DNA of 64,000 bases from NCBI RefSeq assembly GCF_000235365.1, contig NC_016456.1, positions 248,001-312,000 of the forward strand. The letters run 5' to 3'. The DNA comes from Eremothecium cymbalariae DBVPG#7215 (Eukaryota; Ascomycota; Saccharomycetes; Saccharomycetales; Saccharomycetaceae). The position numbers and the translations under genes are program-made. Under the pieces are notes generated by a model. The model ran no database searches and was not told the DNA's origin. It saw only the letters and a program-made list of their open reading frames with translations. Within the stretch, counting starts at the first letter, position 1; every line of letters starts with the position of its first letter. Below, piece after piece: positions 1 through 9,550 of this stretch.

Positions 1-253
1 GAACGCCTATTCAAGCGGTTAAGATTTAACAGATTTTTGTTTGTGTTTAGTATGAATTCTTGAGGTTTCTCCTATGAGATGATCCGTCTTAGTAACCTGG
101 ATTTAGGCCTTGATAAAGCTTAAAGATTCCAAAAATTAAAACCCAAGTTGGGTAGGTATCCTTCAAAAAATGAGGCGTGTACCCGCACCGTTTATGACAA
201 CTGTACTAAGAACTTCATTTGATTGAGGACGCTACTATAAACTACATGCAGTT

Positions 254-2240
254 ATGTCAGCTAGTTCTTCTGTGTACCAGCATGCCTTAGAAATATGGAA
301 GGAAGCAGATCTTCCCGGTCTGCAACAGAACTTGGATGAGGCCATTGTTGAAGTAAAGGAACTAGAGACGAAAACACTAGAATCAAGAAAGATACTAGCT
401 CAAGGAACTAAAAAGTTCAAGAAATTGGGCGATGATGCCAAACTAGCACAACTGAATAAGATTATAAAGCATTATCAAGTGGAGATCGACTCTTTGACTT
501 CAAGATGTAAATTTTCCGAACAGAAACTGTTTGAGGTTTATGGCAAGTTAAGCGAAGCTCCCGATCCACGGCCACTTTTAAAATCTTCTATGGATAATTT
601 AGAAAATTCAGGTTCTGTGGAGGAATTAAGAATTGAGAATGGTGCTTTGAAGGATCGGTTAGCTAAAGTTGCAGACTATGATAAGTTGAAGGCCAGATTA
701 TTGGAGTTGGAACAAAATTCTGCTAAGACACTTACAAAACGGTTAATTGCTAAAGAACAAGAAGTTAATTCTAAATGGGACGAAAAGGCCCGTAATTGGA
801 ATGATAAGGAAAATGAGCTATTAAAGACAATAGAAAATTTAAAGAACAATAATAAAGTTTTGGAGAGCAAGCTTTCCAAACAGTTTGACCTTGGCGAAAC
901 GTTAGATACCACTAATGAAAATGGGGATACTCAAAAGAAAAACAACTCGAATCATCCCCCAAGTTCAGCTGAATTCCAGCTTTTGGCTCAAGAGTTGGAA
1001 TCCGCTCAACTCAGGGTATTAGACTTGGAGAAAAGGAATGAGGAACTGAGTGGCCAATTGACCAAAGCTACTAATAGTGCGGAACAAGATTCGGAGTTGC
1101 ATGTCAAGGACCTAAAGATAAATCGTTTAGAAAGTGAGAATGCATTATTAAGTGCTTCTCTGGAACGGGAACGTAGCTCTTTAATTGAGGGCAACCGTAG
1201 TAAGCTCAATCAAATAGAAGCCATGTCTCAAGAACTGGCTTCATATAAGAGTGAATTGACCACAATTAGGCGTAAATTAGCCAACTATTCTGATTACGAA
1301 GAAATTAAACAAGAGCTAAGTACGCTCAAAAGGATTGAATTTGGTGCTGCAGACACCGATAGTCATGATGAAAATGTCGAATCCTCTTTGATTTCAGCTA
1401 ATAAAAGATTACAATCAAATCTGGCGGATTTGCGTGGTAAGAGCCAAGATCTAGAAAAGGATAGAACGTCATTGCAGAACCAAGTTATAGAATTGCAACA
1501 GAAATTGCAGAAGTTGGAAGAACTGAATTCTAAATTAGAGTCAGATTTGGGTAAAGTAGAGGATATTAGTTCCCAGTTTAGTGACACCGCAAGTATGATG
1601 TCTGGAGTAACCAGACAAATGACTAATAGGCTAGGGAATGTAGGAAGGTGGTCGCCTACTAGCTCAATTGTTGGGATTCCAGAGGAAACGGAGCCGGTTG
1701 GACTAACTTCTACTGGTAATTCAATCTTGCCGATTGTCACTCAACAGAGAGACAGAATCCGCAACAAAAATATGGAGTTAGAACGTCAATTGAAACAGAA
1801 CTCCTTAGATCATGGCAAATTGAAGTCAGAGATTCTTAAACTAAAACAAGATAACCAGAAACTGTATGAACGCATCAGATATCTATCTTCTTACAGCAGA
1901 AATGGCACATCTGGTGTAAAACCTCCAATTGACTCTTCGATACTCGATGTCGAGTCCCAATATTCTGGGAGTTACGAGGAATCCCTACACCCATTGGCAG
2001 ATTTTAAGAAACGTGAGTTGGAGCGTTTACATAGAAACAAGATGTCACCACTAGAAAAATTATTCTTGAGTTGGTGCAAACATTGTGCTAGCTAATAAGA
2101 CTAGTAGAATGGCATTTATGTTTTACTGCATTGGGCTTCATGTGTTAGTTATAGTGGTGTTTATATATGTTTCAAGCTCAAATGAAAAAACTAGCCCAGT
2201 AATCAGTGGCTTAGGTGCCAATGTCTATGGCAGTACATAG
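254..2240 (+). CDS. COY1: Coy1, CASP-type golgin; frame broken just before the membrane anchor
   Basis: Coiled-coil tail-anchored Golgi protein of the CASP family (S. cerevisiae YKL179C), a tether in intra-Golgi retrograde traffic. The N-terminus (SVYQHALEIW, then SEAPDPRPLL near residue 105) is the family signature, and the body is heptad-rich coiled coil. The open frame from the ATG at 254 stops at 2095 after MSPLEKLFLSW. The next forward frame from about 2082 encodes IVLANKTSRM, then a hydrophobic span (FMFYCIGLHVLVIVVFIY), ending at 2240; this is the family's C-terminal anchor. One surplus base between about 2065 and 2081 explains the break. Corrected length is about 661 residues, against roughly 680 in S. 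cerevisiae. A soluble truncated protein is possible but unlikely. Confidence 0.9.
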
Positions 2241-2529
2241 CTATAAGGCATTTAAGTAAACAATATGCTGTATGACGCGTCGGTACCAACTAATGCTGAT
2301 ATCAAGAAACAAATGCCACTTACAAGTACTCCTCAGCCTTTGTTTGACGCATGACTTGGTACGAGTAGACAAATTTTGATATGTATATAATATATACGAC
2401 TCAACAAGCGTTAATTGTATATTTCGTGCGTTAGATTATACAGTAAAATGGTAAGCACAACCAATAATATAGATACTAGGAAGAGGATTAAAAATCTGTT
2501 TTATAACCTGACATCAGAACTGTGATAGC
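2241..2529. other. Convergent intergenic region COY1/RPL17
   Basis: Spacer between the 3' ends of COY1 and RPL17. It contains one GACGCGTC palindrome at about 2274-2281, which matches the MBF core but lies downstream of both genes, so it is probably chance. AT-rich tracts near 2380-2450 suit 3'-end formation. No coding signal is seen. Confidence 0.6.
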
Positions 2530-3338
2530 CTAAGCGGTAATTCTCTTCTTAGCAGCCAAACTACCTCTTTGTCTAGAAGACAATCTGACAACCTTATTCT
2601 CTGCAGCCTTCTCAACAGCCTCCTCTTTCTCGGTCAAGACCAATTCAATGTGGGGATGGAGAAGATTCATATTTGTTGATTCTACCGTGAGCTCTGTAAG
2701 TTCTTCTTCTTTGCTTAGGAGCATGGTTGGCCTGGATGTGAGAAACATACAACTTGGTGATGTCCAAACCTTTCATCTGTAAAGAAAAATAGTTAGTAAA
2801 CGAGATTCTTGTTATTCTGAATGGGAATAAACACATATCACACAGTTAAACAAGATAAATAAACCCTGCTAAAATACACCATATCTGAAAGTACTCTCAA
2901 CTTCTTTAAATCCCTGAAAACACCCTTTCTCCCAGCTCTAAACAGTAACCACAAATAATCATCCCTCTGTTGTGTGATTGAATCTTTCTCCATCCATTGT
3001 TATACCAATCCTAAATTTTAAAAACATACCTGAGCGTTAGAAGCAGCGTTCTGCAACAAACCTTGAACAAACTTAACAGACTTGGCTGGCCATCTGGCCT
3101 TGGTAACACCAAACTCCTTACCTTGAGCAGTTCTACCAATAGAAGAGTTGTATCTTCTAAATGGAATAGCCCTCTTGTGATCCAAAACTTGTTCCAAGTA
3201 CTTTTGAGCCTTCTCTAGGTCCCAACCAGAGATGGCTTGAGCAGTCTCCCTGGTGTTCTTGAAAGAGACTCTCAAATAAGAACCACGAGCGGAAGCTGAC
3301 TTAGCTGGGTTAGTGGAGGTCGCACCGTATCTAGCCAT
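2530..3338 (-). CDS. RPL17: Ribosomal protein uL22 (Rpl17), spliced; one-base frameshift in exon 2
   Basis: Large-subunit ribosomal protein uL22, counterpart of the YKL180W/YJL177W pair. Exon 1 runs 3338-3030 (103 codons ending NAASNAQ). The intron is 3029-2777 (253 nt), with GTATGT donor, TACTAAC branch at 2798-2792 and TTACAG acceptor. Exon 2 starts [15 protein letters not shown] at 2776 and stops at 2530. Exon 2 is read in two frames: up to YESSPS, then [20 protein letters not shown] one base on. The switch is at a run of four C on the coding strand (2655-2652) where three would keep frame. With one C removed the product is 184 residues, the same length as yeast Rpl17. Being essential and perfectly family-like on both sides, the gene is probably intact in the organism. 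Confidence 0.95.
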
Positions 3339-3907
3339 TGTTTAGTCGTCGTCTAATATCTAGCTCTGTCCTTTTGGTTTGTACATAACGAAATTTCACC
3401 CATATTATTTTTGTAGATTCAGGATAGTAGTGCTGGAGTGTGTTGGCAATCCTGCCTGCTCGGAGCACTGAGTCTACGCTAGGCGCGCGCGTTCTCTGTC
3501 TGGGGAGATGATCTCCCCGCGTAGCCCGTATGGCCAACTTCTTTCCAGACGGAGGCCCGTAAACCCAGGCTGACTTCGGCCTAAGTAAATCCAGTCACGC
3601 TCCGCCTAGCGCTGGGCTGCGCACGCACACGGAATGGAGACCTCTTGGCGTACTCTTTCCCGTGTTCACGCGGTGCAACTTGTATGTGTGGGTGTTTCAT
3701 ATGTATGGGTGTAGTGTGTCAGCAGTCACAGAATTTGGTAACGGAATTTAAAAACGGAACTTTATTGGAAAGTCACACACCCCTTTGAAGATTGGAGGTT
3801 AATTGATTACTGAGTGGTAAGAGTAGTCATTGACTACCAGGGAAATAATAGGATATAACGAGGTTATCTACAGGTATTTCGATCTTCTTTGGAGGCTATC
3901 TATAGAT
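3339..3907. promoter_or_regulatory. Divergent promoter RPL17/ATG27 with two Rap1-type sites
   Basis: Spacer between divergent RPL17 and ATG27. Two tandem RPG-type Rap1 sites read on the plus strand as TGTGTGGGTGT (3685-3695) and TGTATGGGTGT (3702-3712), about 350-375 bp upstream of the RPL17 ATG. Between them and RPL17 is a conspicuously GC-rich patch, about 3475-3660, with a perfect inverted repeat GGGGAGAT-g-ATCTCCCC at 3502-3518. Paired Rap1 sites are normal for yeast ribosomal protein genes; their spacing relative to the transcription start is inferred, not seen. Confidence 0.75.
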
Positions 3908-4659
3908 ATGAAGTTCATTGGTTTGGTTGTTTTCCTGGGTTTAATAATGGAGAGAGCGTCCTGTCGATCTCCGGTTAGCAGCTTTCTGGATGTATATAAT
4001 ATTACTAAATACCCACAGGAAACGGTTTTTACAAGTGATACGCCCCCTACCAAGACTATTGAGCATTGGCTTTTAAACTTCTACGGAGATGAAGACGTCG
4101 ATTTACCTTCACCGTGTAAGAAAGACGATCTTGTATGCTATTGGACAGAAGTGGAGTTGGAAAACTCTGAAAAAGTTTTGACGAAGCTCATTACTGTTAC
4201 TTCAAAAGATTTTTTGGACTACTACGATCTCAACGATGGTTTTGGCGCTAGGTTGGAACAATTAAAATGGGGGCCTAGTACTTTTTACATTGATTTGCAC
4301 TTCTATTGTTACCCAGAGAGTGATAATGATACGGTTACTAAGGCTCAGTGGTATGACACCTCAATAAATTTATCGATTAAAGGACCTTCCGGGTGCTTGT
4401 TGAATCCAAAAAAAATTCAGAATCAGGAATTGGGTCTTGGATCACATGGTTAATCATCTACGCGGTGTTATTCGCTTTAATATATCTTCTGGCTACATCT
4501 TACATGAATAGCAGATATGGAGGCATTCAGGATTTCCGTGAAGAGTTTATGGAACGTTCAGGCACGTTGGTTTCATCACTGCCGCAGTTTGCGAAAGAAG
4601 TGGTCGGGAAGGTCGTTGGTGGAAGTTCCTCTTCAAGAGGAGGCTACAGTGCAGTATAA
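3908..4659 (+). CDS. ATG27: Atg27, type I membrane protein for Atg9 traffic; frameshift at an A8 run
   Basis: Type I membrane protein that cycles between Golgi, endosome, vacuole and Atg9 compartments and supports autophagy (YJL178C). The first in-frame ATG is 3908 and starts a signal peptide (MKFIGLVVFLGLIMERASC). The luminal part has paired cysteines as in the mannose-6-phosphate-receptor-like fold. The frame closes at 4453, but from the A8 run at 4408-4415 the other frame encodes a membrane span (WITWLIIYAVLFALIYLL) and a tail ending GGYSAV, the Tyr-x-x-hydrophobic sorting signal of this family. Adding one A, or a -1 shift, joins them into about 250 residues, near the 271 of S. cerevisiae. 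Synteny beside RPL17 and PFD1 agrees. Confidence 0.88.
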
Positions 4660-4788
4660 CCAAGCGCAGCGTAGGCAGGTTGTTCAATATTAATTATTGC
4701 TTAAATCATAACATATAATGAATTTGTATGCCTCTTTGAATACGCGCACATATATAAGTTATATAAAATGTTACATATGTACAGTTAA

Positions 4789-5130
4789 TCACTGTTGTTG
4801 GACGGACTTCCTCAAAACATCCATTGCGTTGTTCAGGGTGGTTTCAATATAGTTCTTCTTTATCATTAACGCTTTGATCTGGTCGTTGATAGTTTTCTCT
4901 TGCTTTGTAAGCTGCTCAGTATACTCCTGTTTGTCTTGAGTGATGAACATTTTTCCACATGATCTCCAAACATCACCAACAGGATAAGAGCTTAATTCCT
5001 TTGCCGTGACTTGAGCAAGCAGTTTTTGTCTCTGTAATTGGTTTAACTGAGTAATAACTAATTCAAGCTGTGCCTTATTGCTCCGCAAACCTGCTGCAAT
5101 TTCCTGGATTGAGTTATCTCCTCCGGACAT
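4789..5130 (-). CDS. PFD1: Prefoldin subunit 1
   Basis: Beta-type subunit of the hexameric prefoldin (GimC) chaperone, which passes nascent actin and tubulin to the CCT chaperonin in the cytosol (YJL179W). The motif VGDVWRSCGKMFITQDK in the middle and KKNYIETTL near the C-terminus match Pfd1, and two helical coiled-coil arms flank the core. I chose the ATG at 5130 (MSGGDNSIQEIAAGLR), giving 113 residues against 109 in yeast. The frame is open to an upstream ATG at 5208, which would add 26 residues with no family counterpart. It is divergent from ATP12 with a spacer of under 180 bp, so the two likely share a promoter. Confidence 0.92.
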   Translation of the reverse strand: MSGGDNSIQEIAAGLRSNKAQLELVITQLNQLQRQKLLAQVTAKELSSYPVGDVWRSCGKMFITQDKQEYTEQLTKQEKTINDQIKALMIKKNYIETTLNNAMDVLRKSVQQQ

Positions 5131-5306
5131 CTTAAGGGAATTGTTCCATCTTCTTGTTGTATATACTTCTGAGCATTGTATCTTGTATGCCTTTTTCATT
5201 TTTAACATGTTTTCAAAATTTTGGAAAAATATGATTTTTGTTTGAAATCGATCAACCCAACTTCAATTCACTACAACGACACTTACAACACCAACAAGTC
5301 ATCATA

Positions 5307-6269
5307 ATGGTACCGAGGGTGATGCAAAGGGGGGTTATAAATAATTTTTTAAAAAATGCTAGAGCTAATTATTCTAGTCTAAATGCTAGTCCGCTTGGAA
5401 TTGATGGTTCGTGCGAGAACAATTTGAAGACTGAAACCAACATACTATCCAAGACTTTGGTGAAGTTTTGGGATAAGGTAACACTTAAAAAATGTGATAA
5501 TACCTTAACTTTGCAAATCTATGGTAACCCGGTGCGCACACCATTGGGAAATTCCCTAAGTATTCCATCAAATCGTGTAATCTTGGCCCATATGCTAAAA
5601 GATGAATGGTCGAATGTAACCAAATTGTCTATCAAAACACATTCACTGCCGTTAACCTCAATTGTCTCACGCTGCATTGATTTACAGCTCGTCAGTAAGC
5701 CGGGAACTGATCCTGAGTTGTTAGCTAAAATAGGAGGTGGTCAAGATGTAATTTCTGAAAGTTTACTTCGTTATTTGGATACGGATACTTTATTGTGCTT
5801 TTCTCCAAAAAGTGAATACGAGGGAGCTCTGAGAAGAGCTCAAGATAAGATTTACTTACCGATACTTTCTGCAGTGGAATCATTCCTTGGCAAATACAGT
5901 GATTTGCCCGTGAGATTACAGCTTTTGGATTCTGATTTGCATGGACTGCGCGGTAATCGTCAATCGGATTCAACAAGGGCTGCTGCACTGAAATATTTAC
6001 GGTCATTGAATACATGGGACCTTGCTGTTTTTGAGAAAACTGTTTTAACTACTAAATCTTTTATATGTGGCATTATCCTACTACAGAATAAAACAAATGA
6101 TGCAACTAAAGCCATGCAAATGACAATGGAAGATATTGCTAATGCTGCTACCTTAGAAACCATTTACCAAGTGGATAAGTGGGGTGAAGTCGAAGACACT
6201 CATGACGTTGACAAACGTGATATTAGGAGGAACATTATAGCAGCAGGAATTGTTGCATATAGAGAATAA
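5307..6269 (+). CDS. ATP12: Atp12, assembly factor for mitochondrial F1-ATPase
   Basis: Mitochondrial matrix chaperone that binds the F1 alpha subunit (Atp1) during assembly of F1-ATPase (YJL180C). The first in-frame ATG is 5307; the next ATG, four codons later, is a possible alternative. The N-terminus (VPRVMQRGVINNFLKNARANY) is basic and looks like a presequence. Conserved blocks include RTPLGN, IKTHSLPLTS, RCIDLQ, LLRYLDTDTLL, DLHGLRGNRQSD and the C-terminal WGEVEDTHDVDKRDIRR, all near-identical to yeast. The product is 320 residues against 325 in S. cerevisiae, complete, with no oddities. Confidence 0.96.
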   Translation: MVPRVMQRGVINNFLKNARANYSSLNASPLGIDGSCENNLKTETNILSKTLVKFWDKVTLKKCDNTLTLQIYGNPVRTPLGNSLSIPSNRVILAHMLKDEWSNVTKLSIKTHSLPLTSIVSRCIDLQLVSKPGTDPELLAKIGGGQDVISESLLRYLDTDTLLCFSPKSEYEGALRRAQDKIYLPILSAVESFLGKYSDLPVRLQLLDSDLHGLRGNRQSDSTRAAALKYLRSLNTWDLAVFEKTVLTTKSFICGIILLQNKTNDATKAMQMTMEDIANAATLETIYQVDKWGEVEDTHDVDKRDIRRNIIAAGIVAYRE

Positions 6270-6333
6270 AACGGTGAAAGATTATTTTGTCCTGATATAA
6301 CTAATTCTTCTGTATAAATTTTAATGCCCTAAT

Positions 6334-8982
6334 CTATACCACTGATGACAGTAAATTGAAAACTTCGTCTGCAATACATTGATTTTTGAATTGAAATAGT
6401 TGCACACCTATAGATATTCCCGTTCTTCCGTATTTTCTAAAACCATTGATTGTTGAGTACGATATTTCCTTCTCATCTCCGTTGACCAATTCAAATCTGT
6501 AACCAACGAAATTTGAGTTGCATTTCTGCGTGTAGATATCTAATAGCCCTCTTTTCTTTAATTTCCAGCCATGTTCTGAAGTGTATGTATGCAACCTAAC
6601 TTGTAATTTTGGAACCAAAAGGAGGAAAATAGCATCTGCATGTAAATAATCATTTACTGTATCTGAATGGCAGTCGTTTAAAGAGGTGAGAGATCTTAAA
6701 GATTGGGCATCTTCAGTCATTTTGCATGGGTCCGCAGGCGACAAACAGACCGTTGGTATTTCCTTTGGCAACACAGACGGTGAATTATATTGAATACACA
6801 GATGCAGACAGTTTATTAAGCTCTCTATTTCTGGGCACCTCATCATTATCATACGCGGCACTTCGAGGGAAACTGCAGACAAACAATCATTCTTGCCAAT
6901 TCTAATTTGGATATCTTGAGCACCTGACCTGTCAATTCTCCAGTCGCCCGAAAAACGCAATATTAGTTGGTAGATAGCCCTTTTTGGATTCTGTACAATG
7001 CAGAAATATTCTCCGTCTTCGTTCTCCAAAATCAGGAGTCGCATCCAGTCACTTGATAATGACAACCAAGAATAACCAGACCAGCAGGAAACGTTGGTAC
7101 GTCCATCAAAAATAACGTGGTTGTTTAAAATGTCAACATCGAAGGGTAGATCAGATAAAGATAGTAAAGCATTTGTGTTCTTGATATTACCTATAGATAT
7201 TCGCTCCCTCGCAGATATATGGTGGTTGGCCTTTAAATTACTGCACTCTATATTAGATATTTTTGGAAATGGTGTGATGTATCTTCTGTTATCCCCACTG
7301 AATTTAACCTTATTACGTTCGGTTATGCCGCTTTTAGAACTCCTATTAGTAAATAAACTGAATAATTGCATATTCTTTTTCCTCAGTAATTGTGGTTTAT
7401 GCATGGAGAATGTTAGTTGAAAATCTTCTGCTTCTTGTTCATCAACATCCCTTATAACGTTTGTATATATTTCGTTGGTAAACTGCTTGGTAATGTTTGC
7501 TGACTCCAACAGTTTAGTTGATACATTATCAACTCCGCTCTGCGGGGTTCTTTTTTCAGAAGAGGATATTGGGCTTACTTCTTCCATAGTTATTTTCATA
7601 GATTGAGATGCTACAGACTGATTAGCTTTAGGACAAAAATCAAACTCCGATTCGGTAGTGCTAATGCTCTCCTCAAACCGTAATAAACTGTCGTGGTTGG
7701 AAGACTCCATATCATTCAACGAATAAGACAAACTTGCCAAATTTTCAGTCGCTGGATTATTTAAGCTACCAGCAGCATTAAGATCAGATACACTTTTTTT
7801 TTGCGTAGTGTCTTCGACAGATGGTTCAGACGTACTATAGGAAGCATTCAAAGCAGTCTCTGGACATAATAAATTTTGTGAGGGTAATTGTAGCCCTAAA
7901 CCAAAATTCTCTGGAGACCTTATCTCTAGGAGTTTCTCATGTTTCAACTTGAATTTTTGTAGCGGGTGGGACACGCTTCTTGTCGCAGCTAATGCAGTCT
8001 CCACGCCCGAAAGCTTCGAACACTTTGTTCCAAAAACCATCTGAAAATTGGACCGCCAAAATTCCTCCCAGCCCAAGTTATTAACTATCTTTAAAGTCAG
8101 ATTAAAATCGACTTCCCCTTCGGCTTTTAATTCAATCCCATTTGGGATCTCTCTAACAGATGAGAAGTTGGATTTTCCTAATGTTGAAAACAATAACGAT
8201 CGACCGATATCCGCAAGAAAATTGGATCCCGATATCAATGCATTCAATAACTTTGCTCCGTCATTTGTATTATAAGGAAGAGCTTGGTTATTTACTTTGA
8301 AGATCGCAATTTCTCCTGAATCGAGCTGGAATACTTCAACCAACAATTGATAATAACCAAATTTCGGTAATGTCAACTCAAAGAAATCTCGCTTCACGAC
8401 ATTTTTTAAGCCAAATAACGGAGGACTGACAATATCACGGTTATGAGAGAATAGGTCCTCCACTTTATCAAACAATAATGTGGAGGAATTTATTTTATTC
8501 CACCTGTTGACGAAATTGTTTTGGAACTTTTCCAGCAACAACCTCAATAGACCACTCATAGTCAACTCAGATAACCTGGACAGCCCAGAATAAAATTCGA
8601 GTACTAGTGCGATAAATTCCGAATTGGGTCTTATTTGATAGCGAATCAGTTTGGATTCGAACAACAACTCTAAAACCCCAGTAAGAATAAAATCATAGCT
8701 TTCCAAAACTCTAGGCTCATTTTCTAGCCACTGAGCAAATATCTTATGGGAAACTTCCTGAGCACCATGCTCAGCGACACGTTCAACGGATTCCCAGAAT
8801 AACTCATGCAAAAGAAGTAGCAGTTGGGCTACGGTAGACAATGATTTCAATTTTGATGAAAAATGATAGTGTGGACCTACACTTGGTAACAGACGTTGAT
8901 CGGCATCTTGCAAAAACCGCTCAAACCTGTATAAAACAGTTTGATGTTCTTCTTCTAAGCTCTGGAATCCACCGAAATTCAT
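6334..8982 (-). CDS. Conserved protein, positional ortholog of YJL181W/YJR030C, function unknown
   Basis: This 882-residue protein lies where S. cerevisiae has YJL181W, between ATP12 and MNN11 and in the matching orientation, so I assign it to the YJL181W/YJR030C paralog pair. I know no biochemical activity for that family. The N-terminal 350 residues are leucine-rich and helical (for example QLLLLLHELFWESVERV). A Ser/Thr/Asn-rich, probably disordered centre spans roughly residues 350-580. The C-terminal 300 residues look folded, with beta-strand character (GYSWLSLSSDWMRLLILENEDGEYF). There is no signal peptide or clear membrane span. It is longer than either S. cerevisiae paralog, mainly through the centre. 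The assignment rests on position more than on remembered sequence. Confidence 0.65.
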   Translation of the reverse strand: MNFGGFQSLEEEHQTVLYRFERFLQDADQRLLPSVGPHYHFSSKLKSLSTVAQLLLLLHELFWESVERVAEHGAQEVSHKIFAQWLENEPRVLESYDFILTGVLELLFESKLIRYQIRPNSEFIALVLEFYSGLSRLSELTMSGLLRLLLEKFQNNFVNRWNKINSSTLLFDKVEDLFSHNRDIVSPPLFGLKNVVKRDFFELTLPKFGYYQLLVEVFQLDSGEIAIFKVNNQALPYNTNDGAKLLNALISGSNFLADIGRSLLFSTLGKSNFSSVREIPNGIELKAEGEVDFNLTLKIVNNLGWEEFWRSNFQMVFGTKCSKLSGVETALAATRSVSHPLQKFKLKHEKLLEIRSPENFGLGLQLPSQNLLCPETALNASYSTSEPSVEDTTQKKSVSDLNAAGSLNNPATENLASLSYSLNDMESSNHDSLLRFEESISTTESEFDFCPKANQSVASQSMKITMEEVSPISSSEKRTPQSGVDNVSTKLLESANITKQFTNEIYTNVIRDVDEQEAEDFQLTFSMHKPQLLRKKNMQLFSLFTNRSSKSGITERNKVKFSGDNRRYITPFPKISNIECSNLKANHHISARERISIGNIKNTNALLSLSDLPFDVDILNNHVIFDGRTNVSCWSGYSWLSLSSDWMRLLILENEDGEYFCIVQNPKRAIYQLILRFSGDWRIDRSGAQDIQIRIGKNDCLSAVSLEVPRMIMMRCPEIESLINCLHLCIQYNSPSVLPKEIPTVCLSPADPCKMTEDAQSLRSLTSLNDCHSDTVNDYLHADAIFLLLVPKLQVRLHTYTSEHGWKLKKRGLLDIYTQKCNSNFVGYRFELVNGDEKEISYSTINGFRKYGRTGISIGVQLFQFKNQCIADEVFNLLSSVV

Positions 8983-9550
8983 CTAGTTGTAAGCCTAAAG
9001 CTATATTGTGCTTTGTATATTAGAACCGACCGTCAAAGGCAAAGAGTACCCTAGTTTTATAGCGCGAATGAGAACCAAATACTGACATATATATAAGGGG
9101 TTAAGCAGGGGCGAAGTGGACTGAACCAAGCTTTGCGGACTCAGTGCACAACAATGAAATGAACTGACACTTTTTAGACTACTAGTTCCTTAAAGTAACT
9201 ATTAAAGTTCTTGCATAAAGAGGTTTCCATCTTCGTGTCTCCGATTAGACGCGAAAAACTGGCATCGCTTTTGGTGTATTCCTTTCACACAGAAATGTTT
9301 GGACAGAGTTGTTGTAAGACCACGAAACTAGCGTTTTAGATGCTTTGTTGTAGTTTTATTTAAGGAATAATTAAATAGGCTCAATGATTGCATTCTCAAA
9401 GAAGTTGTGACACATAGGGGAACCAGCTGCCTGTGATGGTTCCTTGCGTAGGTTTCAAAATCTTGTAGGAGTAAATGAACTATGCTTTATATACTTTATA
9501 GAGGCAGGAAAAATTGATACATGTTAATTATGATAGCTTTACTTCTCAGA
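8983..9550. promoter_or_regulatory. Upstream region of the YJL181W-like gene and MNN11 3' end
   Basis: Tandem intergenic region on the minus strand. The sequence at about 9086-9096 gives a TATATATA-type TATA box about 105 bp upstream of the YJL181W-like ATG. No repeat, RNA gene or coding frame is supported. Confidence 0.5.
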
